The notes: generated from the letters alone by a model not told the origin. A stretch of 64,000 bases of DNA from TOLSYN sp963849065 (GCA_963849065.1 CAWKFM010000004.1:682001-746000); one strand, 5' to 3'; shown: positions 24,927 to 33,968, counted from the first letter of the stretch. Program-made: numbers and translations.

Positions 24927-24935
24927 ATGGGTCAC
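24899..24935 (-). repeat. REP-like palindrome, copy 3 (inverted), downstream of the RAYT remnant
   Basis: GCCCCACTCAAGCC, then AAAAGAT, then GGCCTGAATGGGTCAC: the reverse complement of the consensus with minor changes. With copy 2 it brackets the RAYT pseudogene. Confidence 0.88.
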
Positions 24936-25165
24936 TCGCGAATCCAAGGAGTAACGATAAAGGATATATTTATGACCGAATATTTACTCATCCGCCAATC
25001 GTTTCCCCTCTTTGCGCAACCATTGCCTAACCTATAACAATCCGAAATCCAACGATTACCCTTCCCGTCAATCCTTCAGCCCCAAAACCAGTGCAAACGC
25101 CCCAATCCCGCATCTAACGTTGTGCTGTCACAACTATCTCTCGCAGAGTAGAATCAGAGTTGTAT

Positions 25166-25196
25166 AATCATGGAATTGAAATTCAATTTCATGATT
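25166..25196. promoter_or_regulatory. 31-base palindrome, candidate operator of the TonB receptor gene
   Basis: AATCATGGAATTGAA (25166-25180), central A, TTCAATTTCATGATT (25182-25196), one mismatch in 15 pairs. It overlaps a TATAAT (25163-25168) and lies 23 bases before the receptor start codon, where a repressor would block transcription. Confidence 0.55.
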
Positions 25197-25218
25197 TAGC
25201 GCACCGGAGTTTCTCGCA

Positions 25219-28200
25219 GTGATTCGTATCCGCCTGACTCAGCTCCACCGAATCATCGCTCTTGCATTCCTCCTGCTCGTCGCCGTCCACGCCTGGGCCG
25301 GAACCGGCGGCACCATCTCCGGAACCGTGAAGGACGCCAGCAGCGCCGTCATCGTGGACGCAGCCGTCACGGCCGCCAACCTTGACACCGGAATCCTGCA
25401 GCATCTCACCACCAACGCCAGCGGATTCTATTCGTTCCCCAACCTTCCGATCGGCCGCTACACCCTCACCATCGAAAGGCCTGGCTTCAAGTCCTACACC
25501 CGCTCCGGCATCACCATCGATGCCAACAGCGCGCTCGTCGTCGATGCCGTGCTGGAGATCGCCCAGGAGTCGCAGTCCGTCACCGTCAGCGAAAACACCG
25601 TGCAGGTGGAAACCTCCAGCAGCCAGATGGGCGAAGTCATCGGCAGTAAAAAAATGACCGCCGTCCCCCTGAATGGCCGCAGCTACACCGATCTGCTTGC
25701 CCTGCAGCCGGGCGTCGTTCCCACCAGCTCGCTCACCGCCAGCACCCAGCAGGATGTCGGCGTCAGTGCGCTTGCGCCCTCCGGCGGCCTCAATCCCGGA
25801 ACCCTCTCCATCAACGGTCAGCGCGAGTTCTCCAACGCCTTCATCGTCAACGGCAGCGATGTGGAAGAGGACGTCAACTCCGGCGCGGCCATCATTCCCA
25901 ACCTCGATTCCATCGCCGAGTTCCGCATTCTCACCAGCAACTTCGACGCCGAGTACGGCGGCCACAGCGGCGGCCAGATCAACGTCGTCACCAAATCCGG
26001 CACCAACCAGTTGCACGGCGACGCCTTTGAATTCCTGCGCAACACCGCTCTCGATGCCCGCAACTATTTTTCTCCCACCCGCGGCACCTTTGACCAGAAC
26101 CAGTTCGGCGGCACACTGGGCGGTCCGCTGCGCAGCAACAAAGCGTTCTTCTTCACCGACTATCAGGGAACCCAAAGCACGCAGGGAATCGACACCGGTC
26201 TCATCCAGGTCCCATCCCTGCAGGAGCGCTCCGGCGTCTTCCCCAATTTTGTGATCCCACCCTCTACATGGTCCGCACCCGCCAAGGCTCTGCTGCAATA
26301 CATTCCCTTGCCCAACGATGGCCCCAACACCTTCACCACCTCGTCGCAAAACCTCACGCTGCGCGACGACAAGGCCGCCGCCCGTCTCGATTACGAAAGC
26401 CGCTGGGGCCGCCTCGACGCCTACTACTTCTTCGACGACTACACTTACAACAATCCCTATCCAGTCGCGCAGAGTGGTGCCAGCGTACCCGGCTTCAACG
26501 CGCTCTACCTCGGCCGCGCGCAGCTGCTCAGCCTGGGAGACACCAAGACGCTCGGCTCCTTGGCCGTCAATGAATTTCACTTCAGCTTTATGCGTGACTC
26601 CAACGACCTCGGCAAGCCCATCGGCGGACTGGGCACGAGCTTGGCGTCGCAGGGCTTTGTCGTGTGCAATGGGACCACTCCGAACTGCCCCGGCATCGTG
26701 CCGCTCGATCCCCGCGGCCAGGGCGTGGAAAACGTCATCTTCAATTCTTTCTCCATCGGCACCAACGCCAACGAGCTGCGCCAGGCCAACAACACCTTCC
26801 AGGTCATCGATGACTTCTCCAAAGTAGTGGGCCTCCACACCTTCAAGTTCGGCGTGGAATTTCACTACGACCAGATCAACACCAACCCCATCGCGCAATT
26901 CAACGGAAACTTTATCTTCACGGGCAGCACTACGGGCTCCGACTTTGCCGATTTCCTGCTGGGCCGGCCCAGCCAGTACAACCAGAGCCAGTTGCAGCCC
27001 TTCTACCCGCGCAGCAAATACTGGGGCCTGTACGCGCAAGATAGCTGGCGCGTGCGCTCCGGTCTCACCCTGAACTACGGTCTGCGCTGGGACCGCATCG
27101 AGCCCTGGTATGAAAAGAACAACGGCCTCTCCACCTTTGCCGCCGGCAAACAGTCGTTGGTCTTTACCGGCGCGCCTCCGGGCATTCTCTTTCCCGGCGA
27201 TCCCGGTGTTCCTCGAACCCTGGCGCCTCCGGGCAACCTCGATTTCGCGCCGCGCGTCGGCCTGGCCTACTCACCACAGGCCGCCAAAGACACAGCTCTT
27301 GGAGCTCTCACCGGAGGCCCCGGCAACACCAGCATTCGAGCCGGCTACGGCATGTTCTACTCGGCGATTGAGGCACTTTCCGCCGGCATTCTGGCCGGCA
27401 ACGCGCCCTTCGGAATCACCTATTCCAGTCCCGCTCCGCCGCTATTTGCCACGCCCTTCATCACCGCTTCCAACGGGCAGTTTCAGGGCCAGCCATTCCC
27501 GGTCGCGCTGGCAGCGCACGGCGCATCCCGCAGCCATCCCAATCCGAATGTCGATTGGTCGCAGTACGAGCCCATCAGCGGCATTCCCGGCTATGCTACC
27601 AGCAACCGCATCCCCTACGTCGAGGAATACATGCTGTCGATCGAGCGCCAGCTTGGATCGACAACGGTGTTCAGCGTCAGCTACGTCGGCTCCCAGGGCC
27701 ATCGCCTGCTTGTGATGGAGGAAGCCAACCCCGGCATTCCCGCCCTGTGCCTCGAAACTCGCGGCTGCGGCCCTTTTGCGGAGAACGGATCGCGTGGCCC
27801 CTTGGGCAACAACTTTGGCAGCGACACCCTGCAGAAGACCATCGGGAAATCCAACTACAACTCTCTCCAGCTCAGCCTGCAACACACCAGCGGAAGGCTG
27901 ACGCTCTCTGCCGGATATACCTACGGCAAGTCCATGGACGACTCCTCGAATCTGGGCGAAGAAATCAACCCGGTCAACCCCGCAATCAGCTATGCCTTGT
28001 CGTCCTTCGATATCCGGCACAACTTCGTCGTCAGCTACAACTACCGCATCCCCTTCGAGAGCCTTTTCCGCGCCTCCAACCGTTGGACCAAAGGCTGGGA
28101 AATCTCCGGCATCACGCGCTTCTCCACCGGACTGCCCGTCACCCTCTACAACAACACAGACAGCTCTCTGCTCGGCACCAGTCCCAACGGCATCAACAAT

Positions 28201-28584
28201 AACGGTGTCGATACGCCGTACTTCACGCCAGGCAATCTGCAACTCAACCACAATCCGCGCAGCCACACCGCGGCCTTCAACACCGCACTGTTCTGTGTGC
28301 CAGGCACCGCCGGCTGCGCTCCTCTTGGCACGCAGGACAACATCCCGCGCCGCTTCTTCTCCGGCCCCGGCCAGGAGAACCTCGATATGTCGCTCCAGAA
28401 AGAGATTGCGCTGCACCCCGGCCAAACCCTGCAACTCCGCCTCGAGGCCTTCAACGTCTTCAATCACGCTCAGTTCTTCGGCCCATCCGCCGTCGATGGA
28501 AACATCAGCAGCGGCACCTTCGGCAAGATCATCAACGCCATGCCGCCGCGCCTGATGCAGTTGGCGGCCAAGTTCATCTTCTAG
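25219..28584 (+). CDS. TonB-dependent receptor with carboxypeptidase-regulatory-like domain (Oar-type)
   Basis: 1121 residues, outer-membrane transporter. A signal peptide (IIALAFLLLVAVHAWA) is followed by a carboxypeptidase-regulatory-like Ig domain (about 30-115, GGTISGTVKDASSAVIVDA), a plug region (about 130-260, NGRSYTDLLALQPGV) and a long beta-barrel ending in MQLAAKFIF with the terminal aromatic Phe. The substrate is unknown; relatives in Acidobacteriota are thought to import glycans or peptides. The GTG start has GGAG about 10 bases upstream. The 31-base palindrome immediately upstream suggests specific repression. It is monocistronic by spacing. Confidence 0.93.
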   Translation: MIRIRLTQLHRIIALAFLLLVAVHAWAGTGGTISGTVKDASSAVIVDAAVTAANLDTGILQHLTTNASGFYSFPNLPIGRYTLTIERPGFKSYTRSGITIDANSALVVDAVLEIAQESQSVTVSENTVQVETSSSQMGEVIGSKKMTAVPLNGRSYTDLLALQPGVVPTSSLTASTQQDVGVSALAPSGGLNPGTLSINGQREFSNAFIVNGSDVEEDVNSGAAIIPNLDSIAEFRILTSNFDAEYGGHSGGQINVVTKSGTNQLHGDAFEFLRNTALDARNYFSPTRGTFDQNQFGGTLGGPLRSNKAFFFTDYQGTQSTQGIDTGLIQVPSLQERSGVFPNFVIPPSTWSAPAKALLQYIPLPNDGPNTFTTSSQNLTLRDDKAAARLDYESRWGRLDAYYFFDDYTYNNPYPVAQSGASVPGFNALYLGRAQLLSLGDTKTLGSLAVNEFHFSFMRDSNDLGKPIGGLGTSLASQGFVVCNGTTPNCPGIVPLDPRGQGVENVIFNSFSIGTNANELRQANNTFQVIDDFSKVVGLHTFKFGVEFHYDQINTNPIAQFNGNFIFTGSTTGSDFADFLLGRPSQYNQSQLQPFYPRSKYWGLYAQDSWRVRSGLTLNYGLRWDRIEPWYEKNNGLSTFAAGKQSLVFTGAPPGILFPGDPGVPRTLAPPGNLDFAPRVGLAYSPQAAKDTALGALTGGPGNTSIRAGYGMFYSAIEALSAGILAGNAPFGITYSSPAPPLFATPFITASNGQFQGQPFPVALAAHGASRSHPNPNVDWSQYEPISGIPGYATSNRIPYVEEYMLSIERQLGSTTVFSVSYVGSQGHRLLVMEEANPGIPALCLETRGCGPFAENGSRGPLGNNFGSDTLQKTIGKSNYNSLQLSLQHTSGRLTLSAGYTYGKSMDDSSNLGEEINPVNPAISYALSSFDIRHNFVVSYNYRIPFESLFRASNRWTKGWEISGITRFSTGLPVTLYNNTDSSLLGTSPNGINNNGVDTPYFTPGNLQLNHNPRSHTAAFNTALFCVPGTAGCAPLGTQDNIPRRFFSGPGQENLDMSLQKEIALHPGQTLQLRLEAFNVFNHAQFFGPSAVDGNISSGTFGKIINAMPPRLMQLAAKFIF

Positions 28585-28596
28585 CGAGGTTTTATC

Positions 28597-28632
28597 TTTG
28601 AAACCTTGAACCTTTGAAACCTTGTATCCTTG
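28597..28632. repeat. CTTGAAAC-type short tandem repeat before lipB
   Basis: TTTGAAACCTTGAACC then TTTGAAACCTTG: imperfect 8-base units. Related tracts occur at 36117-36133, 43879-43912 and 58018-58033. Confidence 0.5.
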
Positions 28633-28644
28633 CAGTCAGGACCC

Positions 28645-29556
28645 ATGATCTTTGTCCTCAATCTCGGCCAGTGCGATCACGCGACCGCTCTGCGCCTGCA
28701 GGAGACCCTGGTTGAACTCCGCCAGCAGGGACGCGTCCCCAACGTCCTGCTCTTCGTCGAGCACCCTCCGGTCATCACCCTCGGACGCAACGCCAGCGCA
28801 TCCAACATCGTCGCCTCGCGCGAGCTGCTCGCCTCCCGTGGCGTCCAGATCCACGAGATCAACCGCGGCGGCGACGTCACCTTCCACGGTCCCGGACAGC
28901 TCGTCGCCTACCCCATCTTCGATCTGCGCTCCTTTACTCCTAAACTCGGAGTCATCGCCTACGTCCGCCTCCTCGAAGATGTCCTTATGCGCATCTGCGC
29001 CCACTACCGCATCGAAACCCAGCGCATCTGCAAACTCACCGGCGTCTGGACCCTCCCCACCCCGCCGCCGCGCCTCACCCAACGCCAGCTCAACCGCGAC
29101 TACGTTCCATCCGGCGACGCAGAAGAAGTATCGGGCGCCCCATTCAATCCCTCTTCTGGCTTGAGTGGGGCAGTCGCTCCTGCCGTTTTTCCCGAGCGCA
29201 AAATCGCCGCCATCGGCGTCCACATCGCCCGCGGAGTCACCTCCCACGGCTTCGCCCTCAACGTCACCACGCCGCTCGATTTCTTCCAGCTCATCGTCCC
29301 CTGCGGCCTCGCCAAGCCGGTCACCTCCATCGAATTCGAAACCGGATTGCGCCCCTCGCTCGACGAGGTCATGACCATCGCTTCGCGCACCTTCGGCGAA
29401 CTCTTCCACTCCCAGATGCTCTGGCTCGAATCCATCCACGACCTGCTCCCCGAGAACGATATCTCGCAGAGTCCTGCTCCAGAGCCCACCGACACTCCCG
29501 CCCGCGCCCCTGAAAACGAACGCCGCATCGCCCACGACGACACCCACCTGGCCTAA
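28645..29556 (+). CDS. lipB: Octanoyltransferase LipB carrying an in-frame REP insertion
   Basis: Transfers octanoyl groups from acyl carrier protein to lipoyl domains (such as the E2 at 20202). The core is intact: RGGDVTFHGPGQLVAYPI (about 74-91), catalytic Lys in ERKIAAIGVHIARGVTSHG (186) and catalytic Cys in LIVPCGLAKP (220). Between TGVW (135) and ERK (184), where relatives go almost directly from TGVWV to xxKIAAIG, there are about 48 extra residues. Within them 29133-29171 is a REP palindrome translated as GAPFNPSSGLSGA. Residues after ~260 form a non-conserved tail. The ATG at 28645 has AGGA close upstream and matches the family N-terminus. Confidence 0.94.
   Translation: MIFVLNLGQCDHATALRLQETLVELRQQGRVPNVLLFVEHPPVITLGRNASASNIVASRELLASRGVQIHEINRGGDVTFHGPGQLVAYPIFDLRSFTPKLGVIAYVRLLEDVLMRICAHYRIETQRICKLTGVWTLPTPPPRLTQRQLNRDYVPSGDAEEVSGAPFNPSSGLSGAVAPAVFPERKIAAIGVHIARGVTSHGFALNVTTPLDFFQLIVPCGLAKPVTSIEFETGLRPSLDEVMTIASRTFGELFHSQMLWLESIHDLLPENDISQSPAPEPTDTPARAPENERRIAHDDTHLA
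29133..29171 (+). repeat. REP-like palindrome, copy 4, inside lipB
   Basis: GGGCGCCCCATTCAATCC, CTCTTCT, GGCTTGAGTGGGGC. Read in frame as GAPFNPSSGLSGA, residues 164-176 of LipB. Confidence 0.92.
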
Positions 29557-29592
29557 AGCGATCCCATTCGGGCGCACGCATTTTAGAGAGGG

Positions 29593-29602
29593 TCATCCTG
29601 AG
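29593..29602 (+). repeat. Left part of dispersed repeat family 2, split by IS1182
   Basis: GTCATCCTGAG (with the last G shared at the border). The rest of this repeat copy resumes at 31130 after the insertion element, with CTGAG present on both sides. Confidence 0.75.
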
Positions 29603-31129
29603 AGGCTGTGACTAAATCGGCATCCAGGCTGACAGGACCAAGTTTGCTTCTGCGCTCGTCGTGCTGACGGCTCCGTTGAAGAGTCATCGTGCATCGCGTA
29701 TTGCTGGTGCGTGTGGCGTCGTGGGCTGGCTCCGGCTGCATTGTTTCGTCGGCCTACGCGAGCAGCGCTGCGCCGAAGTGCATTACGTTGTACGCCAGCG
29801 CGCACCACAGCGCTACGCACTTGGCTTTGTGCAAGCCGCGAACCGTGATCTGCGTCAGCCCGCGATAACTTCGCAGGTCGGCGTTGACGGTTTCGCTCGT
29901 CGCTGCCCTTTCCTTGTAGATTTCCTTCCCCGCTTCGCTCGCCATGCGCTGCTTCCATGCCAGCATCGCTTCACTGTCGCCGCGCTTGGGCTCCAGTTCG
30001 CGACCCCGGTTCTGCGGATTCCTGGCCGTCTTGGGCGGCACGAACAGTTCCACCCTGTGCTGGTGCGCCTGCTCGATATCGTCTTTCCTCAGATAGCCGC
30101 CGTCCATCAGGTGTTGCTCGACTGCCTGGCCGCTTCGTTGCTCCACCTGCTGCCGCATCGGCTCGCTCAACCCCGTGCTATCGGAGCCTTCGTTGCTCAC
30201 CTCGACCCCGACGATGGCGCGGCTCTCGGTGTCGGTCGCCAACTGCACATTCACCGCCGGGTTGAATCCCCCGTTGGGCATCTTCATCCGCCGCGCCTCC
30301 GCATCGGTGGTGCTCACCCGCGGCTGCCTCGCCCGGACCTTCTGCGCCGACTTGCCCTGGCCCGCCCTCCGCTCCGCTTCTTGCTGCCTCTGCTTCAGTT
30401 CCGGCAACTGCGCAATCGCCTGCTCCAGCCGTGTCTGCTTCTCTTCCGCTGCACGCTTGCGCGCCGCCGCCTGCTTGCCCGTCAGCTTCGCTGACTGTGC
30501 CGGCGACTCCAACTGCTGGCGCACCTCCTCCACATGCTGTTTGGCTTTGACCAGCAGTTCCTGCAACCGCTCTTCCCGCCGAAAACTACCCGCCCCCGCA
30601 CTGACCCGAACCCATACTCCGTCCTGGCTAACCCGACTCACCTTCACCATGTCCTGCTCCACCAGCGAGGCGATCACCTGCGTAAACAAGGCATCCAGCG
30701 CGGCCCTATGATCGGTGCGGAAATCCGACAGCAAGCGGTGGTTCACGCCCACCCCGCCACACAGCCAGCGGAACGCCGCGCTGTCCTCACAGCGCCGCGC
30801 CAACTCCCGCGCCGAGCCGATCCCGCGAATGCAGCCGTACAGCCATAAAGCCACCAGCAAACGCGGATCGGTCGCATCCCGCCCCGCCATACCTTCGCGC
30901 GCCTTGATCGGCTCGCAAAACTGCGACACGTTCAGCGTCTCCACCACCGCCATCACCATGCGCACCGGATGCGTCGGTCCCACCAGATCATCCGGACACT
31001 GCACTACCATCGCCATCTGCCTGCGCTCTGGCGTCCGTAACCGCACCGAAGGCTTCGATTCCATATCGTTCATGTGCTCTCTTATAGCGCGCGTCCCTGA
31101 GGAAAACCCACCAAAAAAGTCACAAGCTC
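29603..31129 (-). mobile_element. IS1182-family insertion sequence, 1527 bp, apparently intact
   Basis: The ends are AGGCTGTGACT (29603-29613) and, inverted, AGCTTGTGACT (31119-31129). The pentamer CTGAG flanks it at 29598-29602 and 31130-31134 as a target duplication. It contains one full transposase frame. It is inserted into a copy of the GTCATCCTGAG...GCTCAAATAT dispersed repeat between lipB and mutS2. Confidence 0.85.
29754..31073 (-). CDS. IS1182-family transposase
   Basis: About 439 residues from MNDMESKPSVRLR. The N-terminal DUF772-like region (PVRMVMAVVETLNVSQFCEP, RRCEDSAAFRWLCGG, LSDFRTDHRAALDALF) precedes a Lys/Gln-rich coiled-coil insert (about 180-260). The DDE-type catalytic core holds NPAVNVQLATDTESRAIVG and MDGGYLRKDDI, and relatives carry the Glu near KERAATSETVNADLR. 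An AGAGAGC precedes the ATG. No frameshift or stop is seen, so the element may be active. Confidence 0.9.
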   Translation of the reverse strand: MNDMESKPSVRLRTPERRQMAMVVQCPDDLVGPTHPVRMVMAVVETLNVSQFCEPIKAREGMAGRDATDPRLLVALWLYGCIRGIGSARELARRCEDSAAFRWLCGGVGVNHRLLSDFRTDHRAALDALFTQVIASLVEQDMVKVSRVSQDGVWVRVSAGAGSFRREERLQELLVKAKQHVEEVRQQLESPAQSAKLTGKQAAARKRAAEEKQTRLEQAIAQLPELKQRQQEAERRAGQGKSAQKVRARQPRVSTTDAEARRMKMPNGGFNPAVNVQLATDTESRAIVGVEVSNEGSDSTGLSEPMRQQVEQRSGQAVEQHLMDGGYLRKDDIEQAHQHRVELFVPPKTARNPQNRGRELEPKRGDSEAMLAWKQRMASEAGKEIYKERAATSETVNADLRSYRGLTQITVRGLHKAKCVALWCALAYNVMHFGAALLA

Positions 31130-31200
31130 TGAGCGAAGCGAAGTATCCCAGCACCGCTCAAATATCCCGTATCGCTCAATAGGCACTTCTGCCAGCCACC
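31130..31200 (+). repeat. Right part of dispersed repeat family 2, after IS1182
   Basis: CTGAGCGAAGCGAAGTATCC through GCTCAAATATCCCGT to GGCACTTCTGCCAGCCACC matches the copy at 48925-48998 along most of its length. Confidence 0.78.
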
Positions 31201-31235
31201 CGATCTTCGTTTGTCCTCTCTGCGATAATATTTCC

Positions 31236-33743
31236 ATGCCCGCTCCGCTTCTGCACACCAGCGCCGCCGCGCTTGAGTTCGACCGCCTCCGCGAGATGGT
31301 GCGCGGCTGCTGCCAGAGCGTGCTGGGCCAGCAGGCAGTGGACGCACTCGCCCCCACAGCCAATGCCGAGTGGATCGAGTGCCAGCAGCAGCTCACCGCC
31401 GAGGTCCGCGCCTTTCTCCGCTCCGGCGGACGCTTCGATTTCGGCGGCCTCACCGATCCCAGCCAACTCGTCCTCCGCGCCCGCATCAGCGGAGCCACGC
31501 TCGACCCCGCAGAACTGCGCGACGCCATCCTCCTCGTCGATCGCGCCGCCGAGTGGCGCGAAGCCGCCGCGCATCCACCCGACGCGATGAAGGAACCCTG
31601 GCCCGCCGTCGAGCAGCTCAGCGCGTCGCTGGCCGACTTCACTCCTCTGCTGCGCTACTTCGCCAACAAGTTCGCGCCCGACGGCTCCCTCGACGATCAC
31701 GCCTCGTCCGCGCTGGCCTCCATCCGCCGCGAAATCGAACGCCAGCGCCGCGGAATCCAGGAGTCCCTGCGCGGCTATCTCCGACGCCTGTCCGACGGCA
31801 ACACCTTGCAGGACGAGCTCGTCACCATCCGTGGCGACCGCTTCGTCATCCCCGTCAAAACCGAGCAGAAGCGCCGCGTCCAGGGCGTCGTCCACGGAGC
31901 CAGCTCCAGCGGCCAAACCGTCTTCATCGAGCCTCTCGAAACCATTGAGCAGAACAACGAACTGGTCCGCCTCCTCGAAGACGAGCAGCGCGAGATCCAC
32001 CGTATCCTGCTGGAGATGACCGCGCGCCTCGGCCAGCAATCCGAAGAAATTCTCCTCGCCGTCGGAATCCTCCGCGACCTCGAACTGCAGTTCGCCAAAG
32101 CCCGCTTCGCCGAGCAGTACCAGTGCACACGAGTCATCACGGGTGGCCCATTCAAGCCCTCTTCTGGCTTGAGTGGGGCAGGTGCCTCGGAGCTGGACCA
32201 CCGTGCGAGTGGGGAACAGCCAGCCCTCATCCTCATCGCCGCCCGCCATCCCGTGATGGAGCGCAACCTGCGCGCCCGCGGCAAAGCCGTCGTCCCGCTC
32301 ACCCTTGAAATGGACTCTGCCCACCGCCAGCTCATCATCAGCGGCCCCAACACCGGAGGCAAAACCGTCGGCCTCAAAACCGTCGGCCTGCTCGTCCTCA
32401 TGGCCCAGGCCGGAATCCCCGTCCCCGCCGAGCGCGCCCAGCTCCCCATCTGCGACGCCGTCCTGGCCGACATCGGCGACTCGCAGTCCATCGAGCAGAA
32501 TCTCTCCACCTTTTCCGCGCACGTCACCAACATCGACTTCATCTCCCACACCGCTACTGCCCGCTCGCTCGTCCTGCTCGACGAACTCGGCTCGGCCACC
32601 GACCCCGAAGAGGGGGCCGCCCTCGCCGTCGCTATCGCCGAACACTTCCGCCGTTCGCAGGCGCTCACCATCATCTCCACCCACCACACCGCGCTCAAAA
32701 TCTACGCCGCCAACTCCCCCGGAGTCCTCAACGCCGCCGTCGGATTCAACGAGAAAACTCTCGCGCCCACCTACGAGCTGCGCGTCGGCGTCCCCGGAGC
32801 CTCTGCCGGCATCAACATCGCCCAGCAAATCGGCCTCAACCCGCAAATCATCGCCGAAGCGCGCCGCCGCCTCAGCACCCAAACGCAGGACATCGCCGGC
32901 TTGCTCGACCGCCTCCACGCCGATCTCCGCCAGCTCGAAGCCGAGCGCCTGCACCTGCGCCAGCGCGAGCAGGAGGTCGCCCGCGAGCGCAGCCGCCTTG
33001 AGACCGAAGGTCTCAAAGAGCAGCGCGAAAAAATCCGCGACATGGAGAAGAAACTCGACTCGCTGCTGCGCGACTTCGAGTACCACGCCCGCCAGGCCGT
33101 CGCCACCGTGCAGGACCGCGCCGCCGCCCAGAAGCTCGGCAAGCAGGCCGAGCGGCAAATTGCCGCAGCCCGCCGCGAATTCCGCGAGCAGTTCAATCAA
33201 ACCGTCGTCGCCCACACCACCGGCTCCGACCGCGGAGACGCCAACGCCCAGCCTCACATCGTCGCCCGCGTCACCGTCGGAGACACCGTCCAGCTCAAGT
33301 CCATCGGACGCCCCGGCCGCGTCGTGCGCAAACTCGAAGGCGACGCCCTCGAAGTCCAGGTCGGCCCCATGAAGATGCGTGTCCCCCTCGACGACATCGC
33401 CGCCGTGGTTTCCTATGACACCACCCAGGCCGCCAACCCCGTCCAGGCCGCCCGCAGCAAAGGCATCAACGTCCGCCTGCGCGACGAAGACGCCGCTGCC
33501 CCCGCCGAACTCAACGTCATTGGCCGCAACGTGGACGAGGCCACCGCCGAACTGGAAAAGTTCCTCGACCGCGCCTTCCTCGCCGGACTCACCCACATCC
33601 GCATCGTCCACGGCTCCGGCATGGGCATCCTCCGCCGCGCCCTCCGCGAATACCTCAAACACCACCCCCAGGTAATGGAAGTCACCGAGCCCCCCCAGAA
33701 CCAAGGCGGCGCCGGAGCCACCGAAGTCGAGCTGAAAGTGTAG
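31236..33743 (+). CDS. mutS2: MutS2 family protein carrying an in-frame REP insertion
   Basis: 835 residues, DNA-binding ATPase of the MutS2 type acting on recombination intermediates and collided ribosomes in other bacteria. The core/clamp region (1-290) is followed by the ATPase domain: Walker A SGPNTGGKTVGLKT (about 369) and Walker B LVLLDELGSATDPEEG. A long coiled coil (about 540-650) and a C-terminal Smr endonuclease domain (about 765-830, with HIRIVHGSGMGILR) follow. At residues 303-315 a REP palindrome is translated as GGPFKPSSGLSGA, within a ~25-residue stretch absent from typical relatives, just before ARHPVMERNL. The frame is otherwise intact. Confidence 0.94.
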   Translation: MPAPLLHTSAAALEFDRLREMVRGCCQSVLGQQAVDALAPTANAEWIECQQQLTAEVRAFLRSGGRFDFGGLTDPSQLVLRARISGATLDPAELRDAILLVDRAAEWREAAAHPPDAMKEPWPAVEQLSASLADFTPLLRYFANKFAPDGSLDDHASSALASIRREIERQRRGIQESLRGYLRRLSDGNTLQDELVTIRGDRFVIPVKTEQKRRVQGVVHGASSSGQTVFIEPLETIEQNNELVRLLEDEQREIHRILLEMTARLGQQSEEILLAVGILRDLELQFAKARFAEQYQCTRVITGGPFKPSSGLSGAGASELDHRASGEQPALILIAARHPVMERNLRARGKAVVPLTLEMDSAHRQLIISGPNTGGKTVGLKTVGLLVLMAQAGIPVPAERAQLPICDAVLADIGDSQSIEQNLSTFSAHVTNIDFISHTATARSLVLLDELGSATDPEEGAALAVAIAEHFRRSQALTIISTHHTALKIYAANSPGVLNAAVGFNEKTLAPTYELRVGVPGASAGINIAQQIGLNPQIIAEARRRLSTQTQDIAGLLDRLHADLRQLEAERLHLRQREQEVARERSRLETEGLKEQREKIRDMEKKLDSLLRDFEYHARQAVATVQDRAAAQKLGKQAERQIAAARREFREQFNQTVVAHTTGSDRGDANAQPHIVARVTVGDTVQLKSIGRPGRVVRKLEGDALEVQVGPMKMRVPLDDIAAVVSYDTTQAANPVQAARSKGINVRLRDEDAAAPAELNVIGRNVDEATAELEKFLDRAFLAGLTHIRIVHGSGMGILRRALREYLKHHPQVMEVTEPPQNQGGAGATEVELKV
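32141..32180 (+). repeat. REP-like palindrome, copy 5, inside mutS2
   Basis: GGGTGGCCCATTCAAGCC, CTCTTCT, GGCTTGAGTGGGGCA. It is translated in the same frame relative to the repeat as the lipB copy. Confidence 0.93.
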
Positions 33744-33754
33744 GGAAATGAAGC

Positions 33755-33791
33755 GTGGCCCATTCAAGCCATCCTTTGGCTTGAGTGGGGC
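33755..33791 (+). repeat. REP-like palindrome, copy 6, after mutS2
   Basis: GTGGCCCATTCAAGCC, ATCCTTT, GGCTTGAGTGGGGC, 12 bases after the mutS2 stop. Confidence 0.92.
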
Positions 33792-33847
33792 AGTTGCTCC
33801 TGCTGTTGTCCTCGCTTTTGCTTTGGTTATTGCCCTTGATCGAAGGA

Positions 33848-33911
33848 GTCATCCTAAGCGAAGCGACGGACCCCGGCGCTGATCACCCTTCCACTACTGA
33901 CCAGAGCCACC
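33848..33911 (+). repeat. Dispersed repeat family 2, diverged copy
   Basis: GTCATCCTAAGCGAAGCGAC then GGACCCCGGCGCTGATCACC and a terminal AGCCACC. The CTGAG target is CTAAG here and no element is inserted. Confidence 0.65.
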
Positions 33912-33931
33912 CGACACCGGATGATGGTTTC

Positions 33932-33968
33932 CCTACCTCCGCCTTCTTTTGGCGAATGTGGGGCGTAG
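33932..33968 (+). repeat. Palindrome related to the REP family (degenerate 5' arm)
   Basis: CTCCGCC, TTCTTTT, GGCGAATGTGGGGC: the loop and the outer 3' arm (TGTGGGGC) match the other REP-like elements but the inner stem differs and the 5' arm has decayed. Confidence 0.5.

Noticed and set aside
24313..24935. A CRISPR-like array
   Set aside because: The repeats are palindromes at irregular distances, in both orientations and within genes, with no equal-length spacers.
25189..27039. 616-codon minus-strand frame opposite the TonB receptor
   Set aside because: Antisense shadow of a GC-rich gene; repetitive Gly/Val/Ala composition without family features. The same applies to the minus-strand frames opposite mutS2, dnaG, serS and the fusion gene.
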